NCBI GenBank assembly: GCA_020796225.1 | Contig: CM036753.1 | Coordinates: 85,532,941-85,596,940, forward strand | DNA length: 64,000 nucleotides | Reading direction: 5' to 3' | Source of the DNA: Arion vulgaris | Lineage: Eukaryota > Mollusca > Gastropoda > Stylommatophora > Arionidae | Part shown: in pieces, positions 24,193 through 35,215 of the stretch | Layout: the number at the start of each line of letters is the position of its first letter | How positions within the stretch are numbered: position 1 is the first letter of the stretch | The notes under the pieces: generated by a model | What the model saw: only the letters and a program-made list of their open reading frames with translations | Told to the model about the DNA's origin: nothing | Database searches by the model: none | Translations under genes and position numbers: made by a program

Positions 24193-25165
24193 ATCTTCTT
24201 CTTTGCGTTCGGTTTCGTATGCTTGTCTAAACCATGAGATGGGTTGCCTTTATGAAGCTGCATGTCAGTTGGAGCTCTTCGAGAGTTCCCCATAGCTTGC
24301 TCTGTAAGCTTCGTTCATGAGGCCATGTTTCTTTTCGTTGGTGTATGTGTGATGGACATGACTGCAGTATGTGCCATGGACTCTGTGATTCTGTCTGACA
24401 TGCACACTGTGCGGTCTGAGCAGGCTTTATTCTATGCATGTGATGGTTGAGCCTGCAGTGACCTGTTCTTAGGCGAAAGATTGTTGGGTGCTGTTTTTTG
24501 TTTAGTCTGCTGATGGGATCTTGTGGTTGTTTGCTGTGGGTTTGTTGCCTCCACAACTCTTTGTATTTTTGCTTGATATGTGTCTTGATTTCTGACAGCT
24601 AAACACGCTCTCTTCTTCTTCTTCTTCTTCTTCTTCAATGATCGAGCGGCACTTGAGCTTTTGCCCTTCGGCCCAATGCTATGTAGTGGTATCTGCATGT
24701 GTCTGTAAGTTGTTCTTTTGTTCCGTATAGTGTGTTCCATTTATCTGGCCTTGGAGGAAGGAGGGTCTTTCTGATGTCATCCAGTGCTTGACACTTGAAG
24801 AGGTGGTGGTGAACGGTTTCATGATGATGTGCGAACAGTTGGCACTCTGGAGTGTGTTGTGGATGAATTCTGTTCAAGTGATTATTAAGTGTTATGTGTT
24901 GGGTTCGGAGTCTAAAAATGGTGCTCTGATCTCTTCTTGTAAGGTGGTTGATGTTGTCATTAAGGTTAGGGCTGGCCATATGGGTGTACACATCTCTTCC
25001 TGTGTTTCCCATGGCCCATCTGTTCAGCCAAATTTCCTTATTTGTTGTCATTAGAAACACGCTCTCAGAACACAACCAAATTATTCTCCAGTGGATACCA
25101 GTCCACTGTGGCGTACCAGGAAATGAGAGAGCAGACAGGCTGGCTAAGGAGGGTAGAATATAAAG
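24193..25165 (-). mobile_element. Older LINE insertion with inverted 5' part (host of a nested insertion)
   Basis: The left part (about 24193-24600, minus strand) encodes the C-terminus of a Jockey/CR1-type ORF2: PTIFRLRTGHCRLNHHMHRI, then CACQTESQSPWHILQSCPSH (Cys/His motif) and LWGTLEEL. The tail side has an AAAGAAGAAG run. The right part (25055-25165) is on the + strand and encodes the RNase H segment that normally precedes it: ILQWIPVHCGVPGNERADRL. Adjoining parts of one ORF thus lie in opposite orientation, as produced by twin priming. The 24613-25054 segment is a later insertion and should be removed before reading it. The outer TSD (GTAGAGTAT / GTAGAATAT) is tentative. Confidence 0.7.
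24613..25054 (-). mobile_element. Nested LINE 3' end with perfect 12-bp TSD
   Basis: A 5'-truncated LINE end on the minus strand: EIWLNRWAMGNTGRDVYTHM, then TIFRLRTQHITLNNHLNRIH, a Cys-His-rich part (HHHLFKCQALDDIRK), and a C-terminus ALGRRAKAQVPLDH. A (GAA)n tail follows (CTT repeats at 24613-24636 on +). AAACACGCTCTC flanks it exactly at 24601-24612 and 25055-25066. It is of the same broad LINE type as its host but a different subfamily. Confidence 0.9.
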
Positions 25166-25169
25166 ATGT

Positions 25170-25240
25170 AGAACTGACGTGATGTTGACCACACGTCCAC
25201 CATCTTGTGCCTTTGGTCAAAGAAAAACACGAATCTAACA
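25170..25240 (+). repeat. SINE family 1, 3' fragment
   Basis: GACGTGATGTTGACCAC, CCATC.TGTGCC.TTGGTCAAAG and AATCTAACA match the 3' part of the SINE at 43262-43484 read on its own strand. It directly abuts the RNase H relic. Confidence 0.6.
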
Positions 25241-25879
25241 TTGTATTAATCGATATACTACATGGAATGAAAACGTGCTCTTTACTTACTCACATATATG
25301 TAGAGAGATGGAAAACATACTTACATTTTCTAATATGTGCACTGCAGACACCACAATGAGAATCATTTAGTGTTGGAGTATTTTGTAAAGAGTTTATATA
25401 TCGAGTAGCTGGAGGGAGTTTCTAGTCACATAATTGTTGTGATGAATTTCAGTAATAGAAGAGACTACACAAAAGAATGGAATTAGTTGTCGATATTACT
25501 GTCAATAAAGAATTCACTTCACTATATGGTTCTTTCACTGATAACTTGATTTGGGCGAGATGGAAATTAAGTGTTTAGATGGTAAAAGGAGTTGTTGGAG
25601 TTATTCGGGTGCTGGCTTTACTTGCATCTGCTATGATTTCACTGCACATTTGTCTGGTCGCATTGTTTGTGCTACTAAATGAAATTGCCAAGTTCTGAGA
25701 TGATCTATTCCATTTGTTTTTAACATGCATCGATCGAGTTTGAGCGTCGTGCTGAAAATCGAGAGGTCATTATATAGAAGGAGTTCTAAAAGAGAAGGAT
25801 TAACTTCATTGCTTCACCCCCCATTTCCCCAATGCTACAAGCCACTCTCCGCAGATAGAACACACCATATATCGATAGT

Positions 25880-26034
25880 ATTGCATAAAACAAAAACACC
25901 ACAGCTCTGGTTACATTTCTAGGGAATCTCCAGGAAAAAATGCAGTTCCGAACAGAGCGACGCGGTCCGGATTAGAACACACGACCTTCAGAACGCAAGA
26001 CAGGTTGCTTAACCACTTCGCTACAGAGACCCCA
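25880..26034 (-). mobile_element. tRNA-derived SINE, family 3 (minus copy)
   Basis: On the minus strand: GGGGTCTCTGTAGCGAAGTG and GTTAAG (A-box region), then GGTCGTGTGTTCTAATCC (B box, slightly degraded), CGCTCTGTTCGGAACTGCAT, a T-run and ATTCCCTAG.AAT. This parallels the order of 22790-22930. Confidence 0.65.
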
Positions 26035-26331
26035 TTACATGTCACTACCTGATGATTTCTTCTGATTTCTTTCTTCCAGTAGGAAATTTGCTATTCACAT
26101 GTCTGATACAAATATTATAGACACTTTTTTGAAATCATGCCAGTTATCACAGTTTTTGTTTCCTATTTGCATTGACATTTAACAGATATACTTACAAGTG
26201 CCTGACATTTTGATATTAATGTTAGACGTATTTAAATAAACTAACACATTTAACTTATTGTATGTTTTTCTTTATGCGTGTGACGGGAAAAAATGAGTTT
26301 ATATTGAAATATACATCCTACTTTATCTCTG

Positions 26332-26335
<4 letters not shown>

Positions 26336-26380
<45 letters not shown>
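26336..26380. repeat. (CT)n microsatellite
   Basis: About 22 uninterrupted CT units. Confidence 0.95.
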
Positions 26381-26382
<2 letters not shown>

Positions 26383-26708
26383 CTCATGCTACCAGCCGGT
26401 GATCAAAGTACAGTATTCTAAAAACTTGTATTTATAAATAAAGGTTCTGTGGCATCATCGAAACACAACAAACAACATGTTTGAGCACAACATTGAAATG
26501 TCATACTATCTTTTACAACTCGTTAGCCTCACAACATGGGGATGTCGTAACTTGTTAGTAGACAACTTGTTGTTGGTCTCTATCTTGAGTACAACATATG
26601 AATGTCGTGCTAACTTGCTTGATTGTTGTTGGTTTCCCAACTCTAAAAGAATCTTTTTTTTTTAAAAAGCCCGTATTATTGAATTGAATCGGCGTATATG
26701 CCAGATAG

Positions 26709-26908
26709 TGGGACGGATAAGCGTAATGCGCAAGTGTTCGCCTGTCGACTGGGATTCAAGAGGGTTGTAGGTTCCCTCCTACACTCGATGCTCCAAGGTG
26801 AGGACAGAAATTGGCCCTTCTACCTCCTGCACACCAGGGTCTAGAAATATGAAGTGACAGGCACTTCATACCATAAGGTCTGAAAAGGCTACGGAAAGTT
26901 GTATTTAT
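26709..26908 (+). mobile_element. SINE family 5, 200 bp with 14-bp TSD
   Basis: TATATGCCAGATAG occurs exactly at 26695-26708 and 26909-26922 and brackets 200 bases. Inside, GGACGGATAAGCG...GTTCGCC and TGTAGGTTCCCTCC at tRNA-like spacing suggest a degenerate tRNA head. The body has CCAAGGTGAGGACAG and GTGACAGGCACTTCATACC, with a short A/T-rich tail (GTTGTATTTA). No second copy is visible in the window. Confidence 0.8.
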
Positions 26909-26924
26909 TATATGCCAGATAGCT

Positions 26925-27125
26925 GCTTGATCCCATTCATCTAGCTGTTAAAGTCAGTGGCTGAGCACTTACCATCCCATCCGGTGACGATTTGAAATTG
27001 TTCCTAACTTGTTACAGATTTCACATCGGTTACTGAAAGAACAGGTTGTACCGGGAATTAAACATAGCAGTACATTGGTACACGAATCAAGCTGACTGCC
27101 ACTGAGCTAGCTATACACCGACTCA
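26925..27125 (-). mobile_element. SINE family 6 with tRNA-like head, minus strand
   Basis: The minus strand starts GTCGGTGTATAGCTAGCTCA and GTGGCAGTCAGC (a good A box, TAGCTCAGTGGCAG), then TGTTTAATTCCCGGTAC (B-box-like) and a body ending near AGCAGCTATCTGG. It abuts the right TSD of the SINE at 26709-26908, so the two insertions sit tail to tail. Single copy in the window. Confidence 0.6.
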
Positions 27126-28224
27126 CACTTGTCGAATTCTATGTTTGTTTTCGTTTAGTTTGATCTTCCACGTGTACAGTAACCAAGAGAGGTAATGTCG
27201 TTTCCGGTCTTGTGCAAAATGTGTTGCCTTGGCTAGTGTTAGACTATGTTTATTCAGAATTATGCTAATGCTCTCTATCCGTCTTCCACTTCGTTGAGTT
27301 CTTGCTGTGAAGTCAGATTTGTTAGTCTTGAGAACGTGTTGCTAGCAGATTTGGCTACACTATAGTAAACAGAGAATGCGAACCACACAATGAGTCGTCA
27401 ATGAAAGAAAGAAAGAGTTCATAAAAATGAGATGTCCTGACACATTCAAGTAAATCGTGGATAATGAATAAACATGTTGATCATTGCAATACCAGAAGAA
27501 TCAGAGTTCCGTTCCGAATGCCAGTACCATATTTTAGCCATGCAATTAAACACTCCTTTCCCTCATACCACTGCACTGAGACATGGAGCTTCAACGTGAC
27601 ATTTGGACAACTTGGTTACATTACATTTCCGATAACTACAAGAGATTGATCGCATATCACACTTGAATACACATATTCATCGATACTAACCAGTGTTCTA
27701 GATTTTCTGTGAAAGCAGGTCACGATCAGAAACAACTTCAACCATGTTCCCATTAATGAATTTGTCATATTTTATGAAGCTCAGCATAATTTATTAAATT
27801 TCAAAGAGTCCAAAAGGTTTCTCATAAAAGAAAACGCTATCTAGTTGGAAACTTACTCATAACATCCAGACCATCAGACAAACAATACATATTGATATCT
27901 CTGCAGAAAAGAAGTAATATCATACAGAGATGTAATTTTTCAACAAGCTTAAAATACTAACTTCTGATAAGTGTGACTGTGGAACACTGACAAAATGTCC
28001 AGCGTATGAGAAAAGAAGACTAATCCTTCACCAATATCATTGCAGAACCATCTCTTCGAAGGTTTCGTCAACCGAAGACCTATCACTCTTTTTTCCTCGT
28101 ACATTCAAGTTGGCGTATTAAGTAAAAACGAATTACACAATAAAATGAAACGAGTGCTTTTGGAGCGAGAGGCGAGCACCTTACCTCCGCGTCACAGAGT
28201 TATTTAAGGGTAGTAAAGCCATTT

Positions 28225-28330
28225 TATGCAAGGTACGCCACTTTCAACCTAATAACGAGTATTTCAGACGGTTATATTAGGGCGAGTAGAATAACAAACG
28301 TAAAAAAATAAACTTTTTGTCGGAGAATAG
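28225..28330 (+). repeat. Dispersed intronic repeat R, copy 2
   Basis: It aligns with 14740-14850 and 29950-30065: CAAGGTACGC, TTTCAACCTAATAACGAGTA, GGTTATATTAGGGCG, AACAAACGTAAAAAAATAA. Confidence 0.5.
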
Positions 28331-28744
28331 ATGTAGTTGTGTTTTAATATCTTTGTTATGATTACAAATCACATTACTGGTATTTGTCACAATTTTGTGT
28401 ATTACTGTAAATACTCATTAACTATGTTTGGAAACAAGAATATCAACGATCAATCAAACAACTTTTGATAGATGATAATACTAAAATTCATTGTTGTGCA
28501 TTCACGTTCAGTCCAAATCATGCTTGGTTATAACGTTCATGTACGTCCCTGGAAAATTTTGACCGCCTTCTCTCCCTTTCGAATAACCTCCATCATTTCC
28601 CCAGTCTTATTCTCTCCCCTTGGTGTTTTAACTTTTAGCCAGAGAGGCTCAGCATTCCACGTCCCATTGCCTGTTTGTTTTCTCTTGATGTGAGAGCTTT
28701 TCTTTCTGTGCTGACTTTCCCCTGTTCTTTTCACTTCTTTACAG

Positions 28745-28912
28745 TTGTAGCTGGGACCGCAAATTTCATGTCCCAGGTGTGTTTGCGCTAGATGTCTCCT
28801 TAAACGGTACAGGACCAAATCGCAAAGATCAGACCTTGCGTTCAGTGCTGGTAGTGGAGGAGCCAATCAAAGGTTTGCGGCTTCTGGGACCTACTGACGT
28901 TGGAATCGGGTG
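28745..28912 (+). CDS. PKD1-like: Exon 5: end of PKD repeat 6, start of 7
   Basis: 168 nt, phase 2 to phase 2 (CTTTACAG|TTGTAG ... GGGTG|GTAAGT). It encodes SCSWDRKFHVPGVFALDVSL, the closing strands of repeat 6, then VLVVEEPIKGLRLLGP, the classic linker that starts the next repeat. A second AG at 28776 would be in frame but in phase 1, incompatible with exon 4, so 28745 was chosen. Confidence 0.87.
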
Positions 28913-29949
28913 GTAAGTAGGGACGTTGTTGTATCAGATAGTGGTTGAGTTTTGTAAGTGGCTGTTGTTAGAGATAACTGCTTGTATTACACGAGTAACT
29001 TTTTTACATTTGTTAACAAACACTTGGACAGACATAACTAGTTTCACACCATTAAAGAAGGTAGTACTATTTAATTATATCATCTGAATAAGAATACCTA
29101 TAACAACTGTGTAACTTTGTTTCATGAAATGTGGGACATCTCTGGAGTTAGAATTGTGTTTAGATTTCTCAATGAAGAAAAATGTACAGTGAGTACATTA
29201 AAATTACGAGTTCTTGGCGTAAAACTGGTTTATATAAATATACATATATATGTATTCAGCTTATTGATGAGTTGATGAACCATAAATGAAATAATTGAAT
29301 ATGAGTGAAATTGTACTGAATGTTGCGTGTGCTTGGTTTGCAGTATTTTTCATTATTTATCTTTGAACTTGATATCGTTATCAAACAAACACATATTTCA
29401 TCACAACGGCTATTATTCTGGTATAGTAGTTGTTTTATAGCCTATGGTTTCCTTGACCTATTCGTTGTGACTCTCCTCCCGCATGCTGTATCAAGTGGCA
29501 GTAAAAAGCACCACGCGATACATGCCTGTTAGCTTCAGCGACTGCAATGAAAATCGATTGATGACTGTTATTCCAGAAATCAATACTGTGACCCTCAATT
29601 CAGTTTCCCCCAGTTTTATTCTAGGTGACCTTCAGGGACTGTAGTATGATAACGAGATCAGAAAATTACACCGCGGTCATATTCAATCTAGCTTTAGTTA
29701 CCAGAATTAGCTACTACCATCTATTTCTTAGTAAGCCGAGATTGTGACTTGTTACACTCTGTTATTAAGTTATCAAGTTCTTACTTCATTTCCACTTAAC
29801 AGCCTACAGAATTGCCTGTTTAAAGATTAATTGTGTCTGCTGTTAAATAGTTGACTTTCAATCATGTGTACTTATACTAATAATTACACTGACATGAAAG
29901 ACGTCATTTTATGAAAGCCCACTTCGTAAGTTTGTTATTGGATTAACGC

Positions 29950-30065
29950 CTCTTTAAACAAGGCATTTTTTCAACCTGAGAACGAGTGTTATTTTGATTA
30001 TATCAAGGCGTGTATGGTCAACAAGCATAAAAAGAAATAATTAACTCCTTATGCAGAATTCAAGT
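29950..30065 (+). repeat. Dispersed intronic repeat R, copy 3
   Basis: Blocks CAAGGCATTTTTTCAACCTG, AGAACGAGTGTTATTTTGAT, CAAGGCGTGTATGG and AAATAATTAACTCCTTATG follow the order of 14740-14850. Confidence 0.5.
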
Positions 30066-32102
30066 ATTAATAATTAAGTAATTTTTGAGGTGACGTGTTG
30101 TGCAGTAGAATAAGGCTGTGCTTTATATTATGGTTTTTTTCAGAGTAGGAGTAAAAGCGATGTGCATATTTTTGTCATTGTGATCAAATGTTTGCATTGT
30201 CATGTCAAGTGGCATTAAAGTTAAATGATTGCAGATCTGTTTAACATATATTATTGCAGATTTTTAAAATGTACATCTTATTTGTTGTACTGAAATCTGG
30301 ATGACATGTGTCTAAATAAAATATCAAATCACTTCAGATAGTTTCCATTTTACAATTCAGATTTTGATTATTATTTACATATGCTATCCAGTGATAAAAC
30401 GTGCATTTCCCTAGATTCTGTGTATTCATATTTACAATCATAAATTGTGTTTTTGTTACGTAAAATATGCATTGTCGAGCAGCAGCCAAGTACTTTTATA
30501 TGAAAGCATTTGACATGTAGTAACTTCAAAGTATAATTTCATAGCAATAACCAAGTGAAATGACATACAATACAAGAACGTTACTCTGTGTGTTATTTTG
30601 TATTTAAATGATTAATGCGTATATAATACTAACTAATATGAATGAATTATAGAGAAAGTAATTACAAGTCAGCAGTTTCTAACATAGAAATATAGGACAC
30701 TGTTTATAATGATTGTTTCATTAAGAACAATGGTTGACGATATAGAGATCTGCTGCAGTATTAGTTAGAAAATATAAATCATACATTAACAGTTTGTAGC
30801 AAAATGCATCAAATGACAAACCAGTCAGTAGGGTGTAAGGAGAACAAACAGATACATCTCGAAGGCAGCAAGTCTAACAATATCTCATTGTGAGACTTTT
30901 TCGTGTTCTACTGTAACCAAACAACCAAATGCTAGGACTGCATCAAAAGACGTTTAGATAATGTCCGACTGGCAAATTAGTTTAAAACATACTTTTTGGT
31001 GTTCGTCTTTTTCTGCGTTTGCTTTCAGACATTCGCGGTAATAACTCTGACAAAGATAGCATCTTACTGTCATAGATAAACTGTCATCACTTTATATACA
31101 TTTTCGGCCTCAGTTGATTTGGCTGGAAAACGGATCATCTGGGCTAGTGATTCTAGACCGTGACAAGTAAATGACAAGTAGACGAGAGCTTAGCTGATTG
31201 TTACCTCTAAAATACTAGTCTTCACGGCTATGCGGTGTGCCGAGAAGGAATAAGGTTCCTGGTTCAGCTTTCGTGTTTGACATTTATATCTCTCGAAAGC
31301 CTCATATATATGTATCTGTATTATTAGTTTGTTTGACCTGGCACGGTAGCGCCTAGTTTATGATCGGTGAAGATACTTTACTTGGTGATAACGACTTCTT
31401 CCTGGCATTGTTGTCAGCCAGGACTGAATGTGTATAGCCTACTAGAGTTGGACAGACAAATATCGGTAGAGAATAGTCTCTAATATTTTTAAAATAGTCC
31501 TACACCCTGATATGATTAAGAAGGCTATGTCTTCTCGTTAAAAAACATGATTAATAGTTTGATCTGGACAGGTTAGACGTTTTGTTTCAATTTTGTAGTT
31601 TTTAACTACGTTGACCAGTCCAATAATTTTGCCCCTGCAAGTTCATTAGTTTTTAGAGCAACATACTTGAGTTTTTTTTAAAATCACATACTTCTATCGT
31701 TTCATAGTATCATATGCGTGCTGTGACATGGTTTATGTGGAAAACCAGTCTAGCAAACAATATGTGAGCCATTTAAGATTAAGAGCACATAGCTAAAACC
31801 ATAATACGATGTCTAGTCTTATTTCTACATCACATCACCTCCAGGGATTTCATAAAGTGATGTACTTGAGAGAAATTCTTAATTTAGGAACACACTTGTA
31901 TTTCTTCTTCATACTCAGCTGTTATTTTAACTGAAAGCTCATATCGTAGCAAGAAAATTCAGTTTCTTATTTAAATACATTCTCTCATACCGTTCACCTT
32001 TCACGCAGTCTGTTTATTCTAGAAGGGTGTCACAGAGTAAAAGTATCAGTCCCTTTGCTTGTGTCGTATGGTAATGAAATCTCGTAAAGCTCAAGTGCAC
32101 TT

Positions 32103-32795
32103 CTGCTTTGGTTATTGGTTATTGGTTATTGGTTACTAAACTGACGTCATTGCACTCCGGGCAAACCCATAGGTGCTCAGTCTCCCCAACAGATATCGAA
32201 GAGTATGCATACTGATGGTTCCTGTGGCTCGCTGATTAAACACACCTCTCACTCTGCCTCTCAGGCATCCAGTTCGACTTGAACAAAGGGTAATTCCAAA
32301 CTGCTTAAATCGCTTGATCGATTCAACATCGATTTTAGTGTCCTCATCCAACAGAGAGTCTCGAAGAGACCGAAGAATATCCCCCTTATCCATCTTCAAC
32401 TCCCCAACAATCGATGCTGTTGATGCAAGCCTGTCCGCTCTCTCATTACCGTAAACACCCGCATGCCCAGGACAGTATATCCACGTAAGCCGCTGGAGGT
32501 TAGAAACTTCTATAGACGACATCCACTCATACCGAAACCTGCCCTTCTGGATCTTGTGAAGCATCGACTGAGAGTCAGATACAACAACTGCCCCAGTAAA
32601 TGAAGTCCCAGAAATCCAATGGAGGGCAGCAGTAACGGCCTCAACCTCCATCCTCATACTAGAAGTAGTTGTCCTGTATGCCCCACTTCGCTCTGCAACA
32701 ACCCTACCATGCATATTAGCCAAGAAACCCCAGCCGGATTTCTCACCACGTTGAACTGACCCATCTGCTTTGCTCTAGCTTAACCCCACAAGATC
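32103..32795 (-). mobile_element. LINE 3' end with intact-looking RNase H (copy C)
   Basis: On the minus strand the open frame 32723-32136 extends upstream with ADGSVQRGEKSGWGF and encodes a whole RNase H fold: Asp in ADGS, Glu in MRMEVEAVTAAL, Asp in VVVSDSQSM, and His/Asp in CPGHAGVYGNERADRLAS, so all four catalytic acidic residues are present. The C-terminus ends LLGRLSTYGFARSAMTSV with a stop. The 3' tail is four TTGGTTA-type heptamers on + (32109-32133). It is 5'-truncated within the polyprotein; no RT is present. This is the best-preserved member of the family in the window. Confidence 0.88.
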
Positions 32796-32974
32796 TACAA
32801 CTGTGAGCTTTTTATAGCACATATATCAAACGAGAAGGGTAGGCTCTTGATCTATTTCAGCTAAAGAAATTGTATTACTGCTTGAAGCTGTGGTATACAG
32901 TTTATATTTGAATATATCATCCGTGCAGTGTCCATTTATAGTGAGTGAGAGAGTATACTAGGAAGTCAGTGTTA

Positions 32975-33708
32975 TAGGTCGTTCCAAAATTTGTGATCAC
33001 ACTAAGGTTTAATTTGTACGAAATCTATCTGATGGATACAAGTTTTGCATGCAGTCTATACCTCACCTTACAATCATGTTTAACTAATTGGTAGGTCTCT
33101 GTGGATGAAAGTTTTTGTTATGAGTCAAGTCTTTCGCATACCACCACGAACATGTTAATCAAGTTTAGAACTTAGAAAATTTCTACTAAATTGTGTGGCA
33201 AATGTTAATCACAAAAATGATAATCAAAGTTTAGAACTTGAATAATACACAAAATGGTGGCGAATGATTGCAAAGGCGTATTCCTATTACATATTATAAA
33301 AGAAAGGTCACATAGTGAACAAATGATACCTTCCACTTCTATAAATGAAAGTAAATGTTGCGTACATACGCCAATGACAGTCGGTAGGAAACATTGTGAA
33401 CTGATTAATTCCACGGATTCCCGATTTTGACGTGCACTGAATTGCATTTGGAACACGGAAATGCTTAGTTGTAGACAAACTTGACAATCGTACTGTAAAA
33501 TTTCGACACAATATACCAGATCAACATCGCGGTAAATTTAGTAATAACATATAATAAAATTCTTACAGAACTATAGGTTTGGATGGAGGAAAAAAACTTT
33601 TGGAATCAAGTATGTTACCTATATAAAAATGCAAAAATCAAGTATTTCTGTCAAGTGGATGATTTTATATCGGTCGGTAAAGATGATCACGAATTTTGGA
33701 ACGAACTA
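32975..33708 (-). mobile_element. Mariner-like MITE, copy 2 (inverted)
   Basis: A 734-bp element between TA dinucleotides with ends TAGGTCGTTCCAAAATTTGT and, complementary at the right, TAGTTCGTTCCAAAATTCGT. It is the reverse complement of 11630-12273 over most of its length, with extra sequence around 33540-33650. No transposase frame. Confidence 0.9.
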
Positions 33709-34084
33709 TAGTTGATACCGTTATTGTCAATAAAAAATATATGAGCGTTATCTGAGAGTAAATATAACTTTAATACAAGATTGATGTAGTATGATATTAA
33801 TTGTAAACAGTCGGGTTTGATGGTCCTTCCATATAATGGTGTGGCAAGGTTGTTTATTTTTGTGGGGGGAGGAGGGAGGAGACTTTATACATGACTTGTA
33901 TGGTGGACACCTTCGAGTAGAAGCGAAAAATAGCACCCACTGTTATATACAACAAAGGTTACTTAACAAAAGAATACAAGTGTCTATGGTAGTCTAGAGC
34001 AGAGAATCATAAAACATTCATTTTCCTTACTTTCCCCCCGCACAAATAGCCATCATTTTGTGTGCAAGCTTTTAGGCAAAAGCT

Positions 34085-34416
34085 GGGGACTGCCTAGAGT
34101 AGTTGATAGTAGCTCGGCCTGCTAGTGTAGACGCCTCATAGCTCGGGTTCGAACCCACTGTCCGGCATTTGTTCGAGTCCTCTGGTCTTACTCAGGACGA
34201 TAACGTGAGTACCTCTGAAGTCGGAGAAAATCTCCCGCTATGGCGAGGAATACTAATTACGAGACATTGAGCACACGGCTGCCAGTGTAAGTAATTTACA
34301 ATGTGCACGCTGCTGCCATTGTAAGAAATTGGAAAACGGATTTTCACGCAAAATTCAGTTTCAGAGATGAAACTTCGTCTGAGTTGAAAGCGGACGAAAG
34401 AGAAAAAAGAAAAAAA
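34085..34416 (+). mobile_element. tRNA-derived SINE, family 4, with TSD
   Basis: AGGCAAAAGCT lies at 34074-34084 and 34417-34427, a perfect 11-bp TSD around 332 bases. The head has TAGCTCGGCCTGCTAGTG (A box) and GGGTTCGAACCC (a perfect B-box palindrome). The body has GGACGATAACGTGAGTACCT and twin CTGCCAGTGTAAGTAATTTA / CTGCCATTGTAAGAAATTGG pieces, and it ends in an A-rich tail (AGAAAAAAGAAAAAAA). All hallmarks of a retroposed SINE are present. Confidence 0.93.
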
Positions 34417-34499
34417 AGGCAAAAGCTAACCAGGTACTGGGACAGTTAACACCACTGTTGTCACATAAAGAGATGCCGCTAACAACTAAAGCAAATCTC

Positions 34500-35215
34500 A
34501 TCAGCAGCTAATGAGCGGAAAATCATAACGACAGAGATGAGGTGTCTTAGAAGAGCTGCAGGTGTGACAATAAGAGACAAAATTAGAAATGAAGAAATCA
34601 AGAGACTGGATGCGAAACCAGTCATGCAATTCATAAAAGAACAACAGATTAAATGGTTTGAACACCTGACAAGAATGCCCTGGTATCACCTACCACAGAA
34701 AGCCACACAGAAAAAGTATAACTACAAAGCAAGAGGATCACACGCAAAAATGGAGCGACGGCATCAAGAACAGCCTTACGAACATGAATGTCAGCTTAAC
34801 AAGTTAGCCTTAACAGCACCAGACAAGGATCTTACATGTCCCCTTAATGCCACCAGACACGTACCATATAAAAGTAAACATGTCAAGACTGACACACTTT
34901 GGCATAATTATGCAATTAGACATTCAGCATCTTGACTTAAGATTTGTGATATTTTCAGTCTGCTTCTAAATAAAACAATTCTTGGTAGCATAGTTCCTAA
35001 ACTAGATCAGTCTCAGGAAAGGATCCTTTCACATGTCGCCACGTGGTAATGTCACAACTTAAGGTACAGACATAACTACACACCTGTTGGTCACTAAATC
35101 ATGCAATTAGACATTCGGCATCTCTTAGACCTACTCAGTGTGTATGTGTAGGTTTGGTTCATTGATTACATTCTGAATAAAACAACTTTGTAGGTACCAG
35201 GACCCATTAGCAAAA
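34500..35215 (+). mobile_element. LINE 3' end (RTE-like) with diverged tandem 3' region
   Basis: An open frame at 34537-34935 encodes MRCLRRAAGVTIRDKIRNEE, then IKEQQIKWFEHLTRMPW, the EMR-LRR...RNE...WFGH motif series at the C-terminus of RTE-type ORF2. Its end and 3' flank (34825-35010) recur about 190 bp downstream (35020-35215): ATGCAATTAGACATTC..GCATCT and T..ATAAAACAA.T appear in both. Confidence 0.7.

Larger units (their letters stand above)
19259..28744 (+). other. PKD1-like: Intron 4 (9.5 kb)
   Basis: It contains the degenerate LINE 19550-22440, the SINE 22521-22772 (-), SINE family 3 copies, the nested LINE complex 24193-25165, a CT microsatellite and two adjacent SINEs (26709-27125). 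It also contains one dispersed repeat R copy (28225-28330). No gene was seen in 23041-24190, 25245-25880, 27126-28224 and 28331-28744. Confidence 0.6.

Noticed and set aside
24635..25192. A 185-residue minus-strand open frame with His/Cys-rich region, possible novel zinc protein
   Set aside because: It crosses the boundary of the nested insertion at 25054/25055. Its conserved part is the Cys/His C-terminus of a LINE ORF2, and the first 45 residues are antisense to an RNase H relic.
26477..26665. A possible tandem repeat of about 60 bp (ACAACAT...ATGTCGTAACTTG)
   Set aside because: Only short, poorly ordered similarities; not convincing by eye.
28777..28912. Use of the AG at 28776 as acceptor of exon 5
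   Set aside because: It would be phase 1 and would join exon 2, skipping exons 3 and 4. The upstream AG at 28744 fits the phase of exon 4 and completes a PKD repeat (KFHVPGVFALDV). It remains possible as an alternative joining exon 2 directly.
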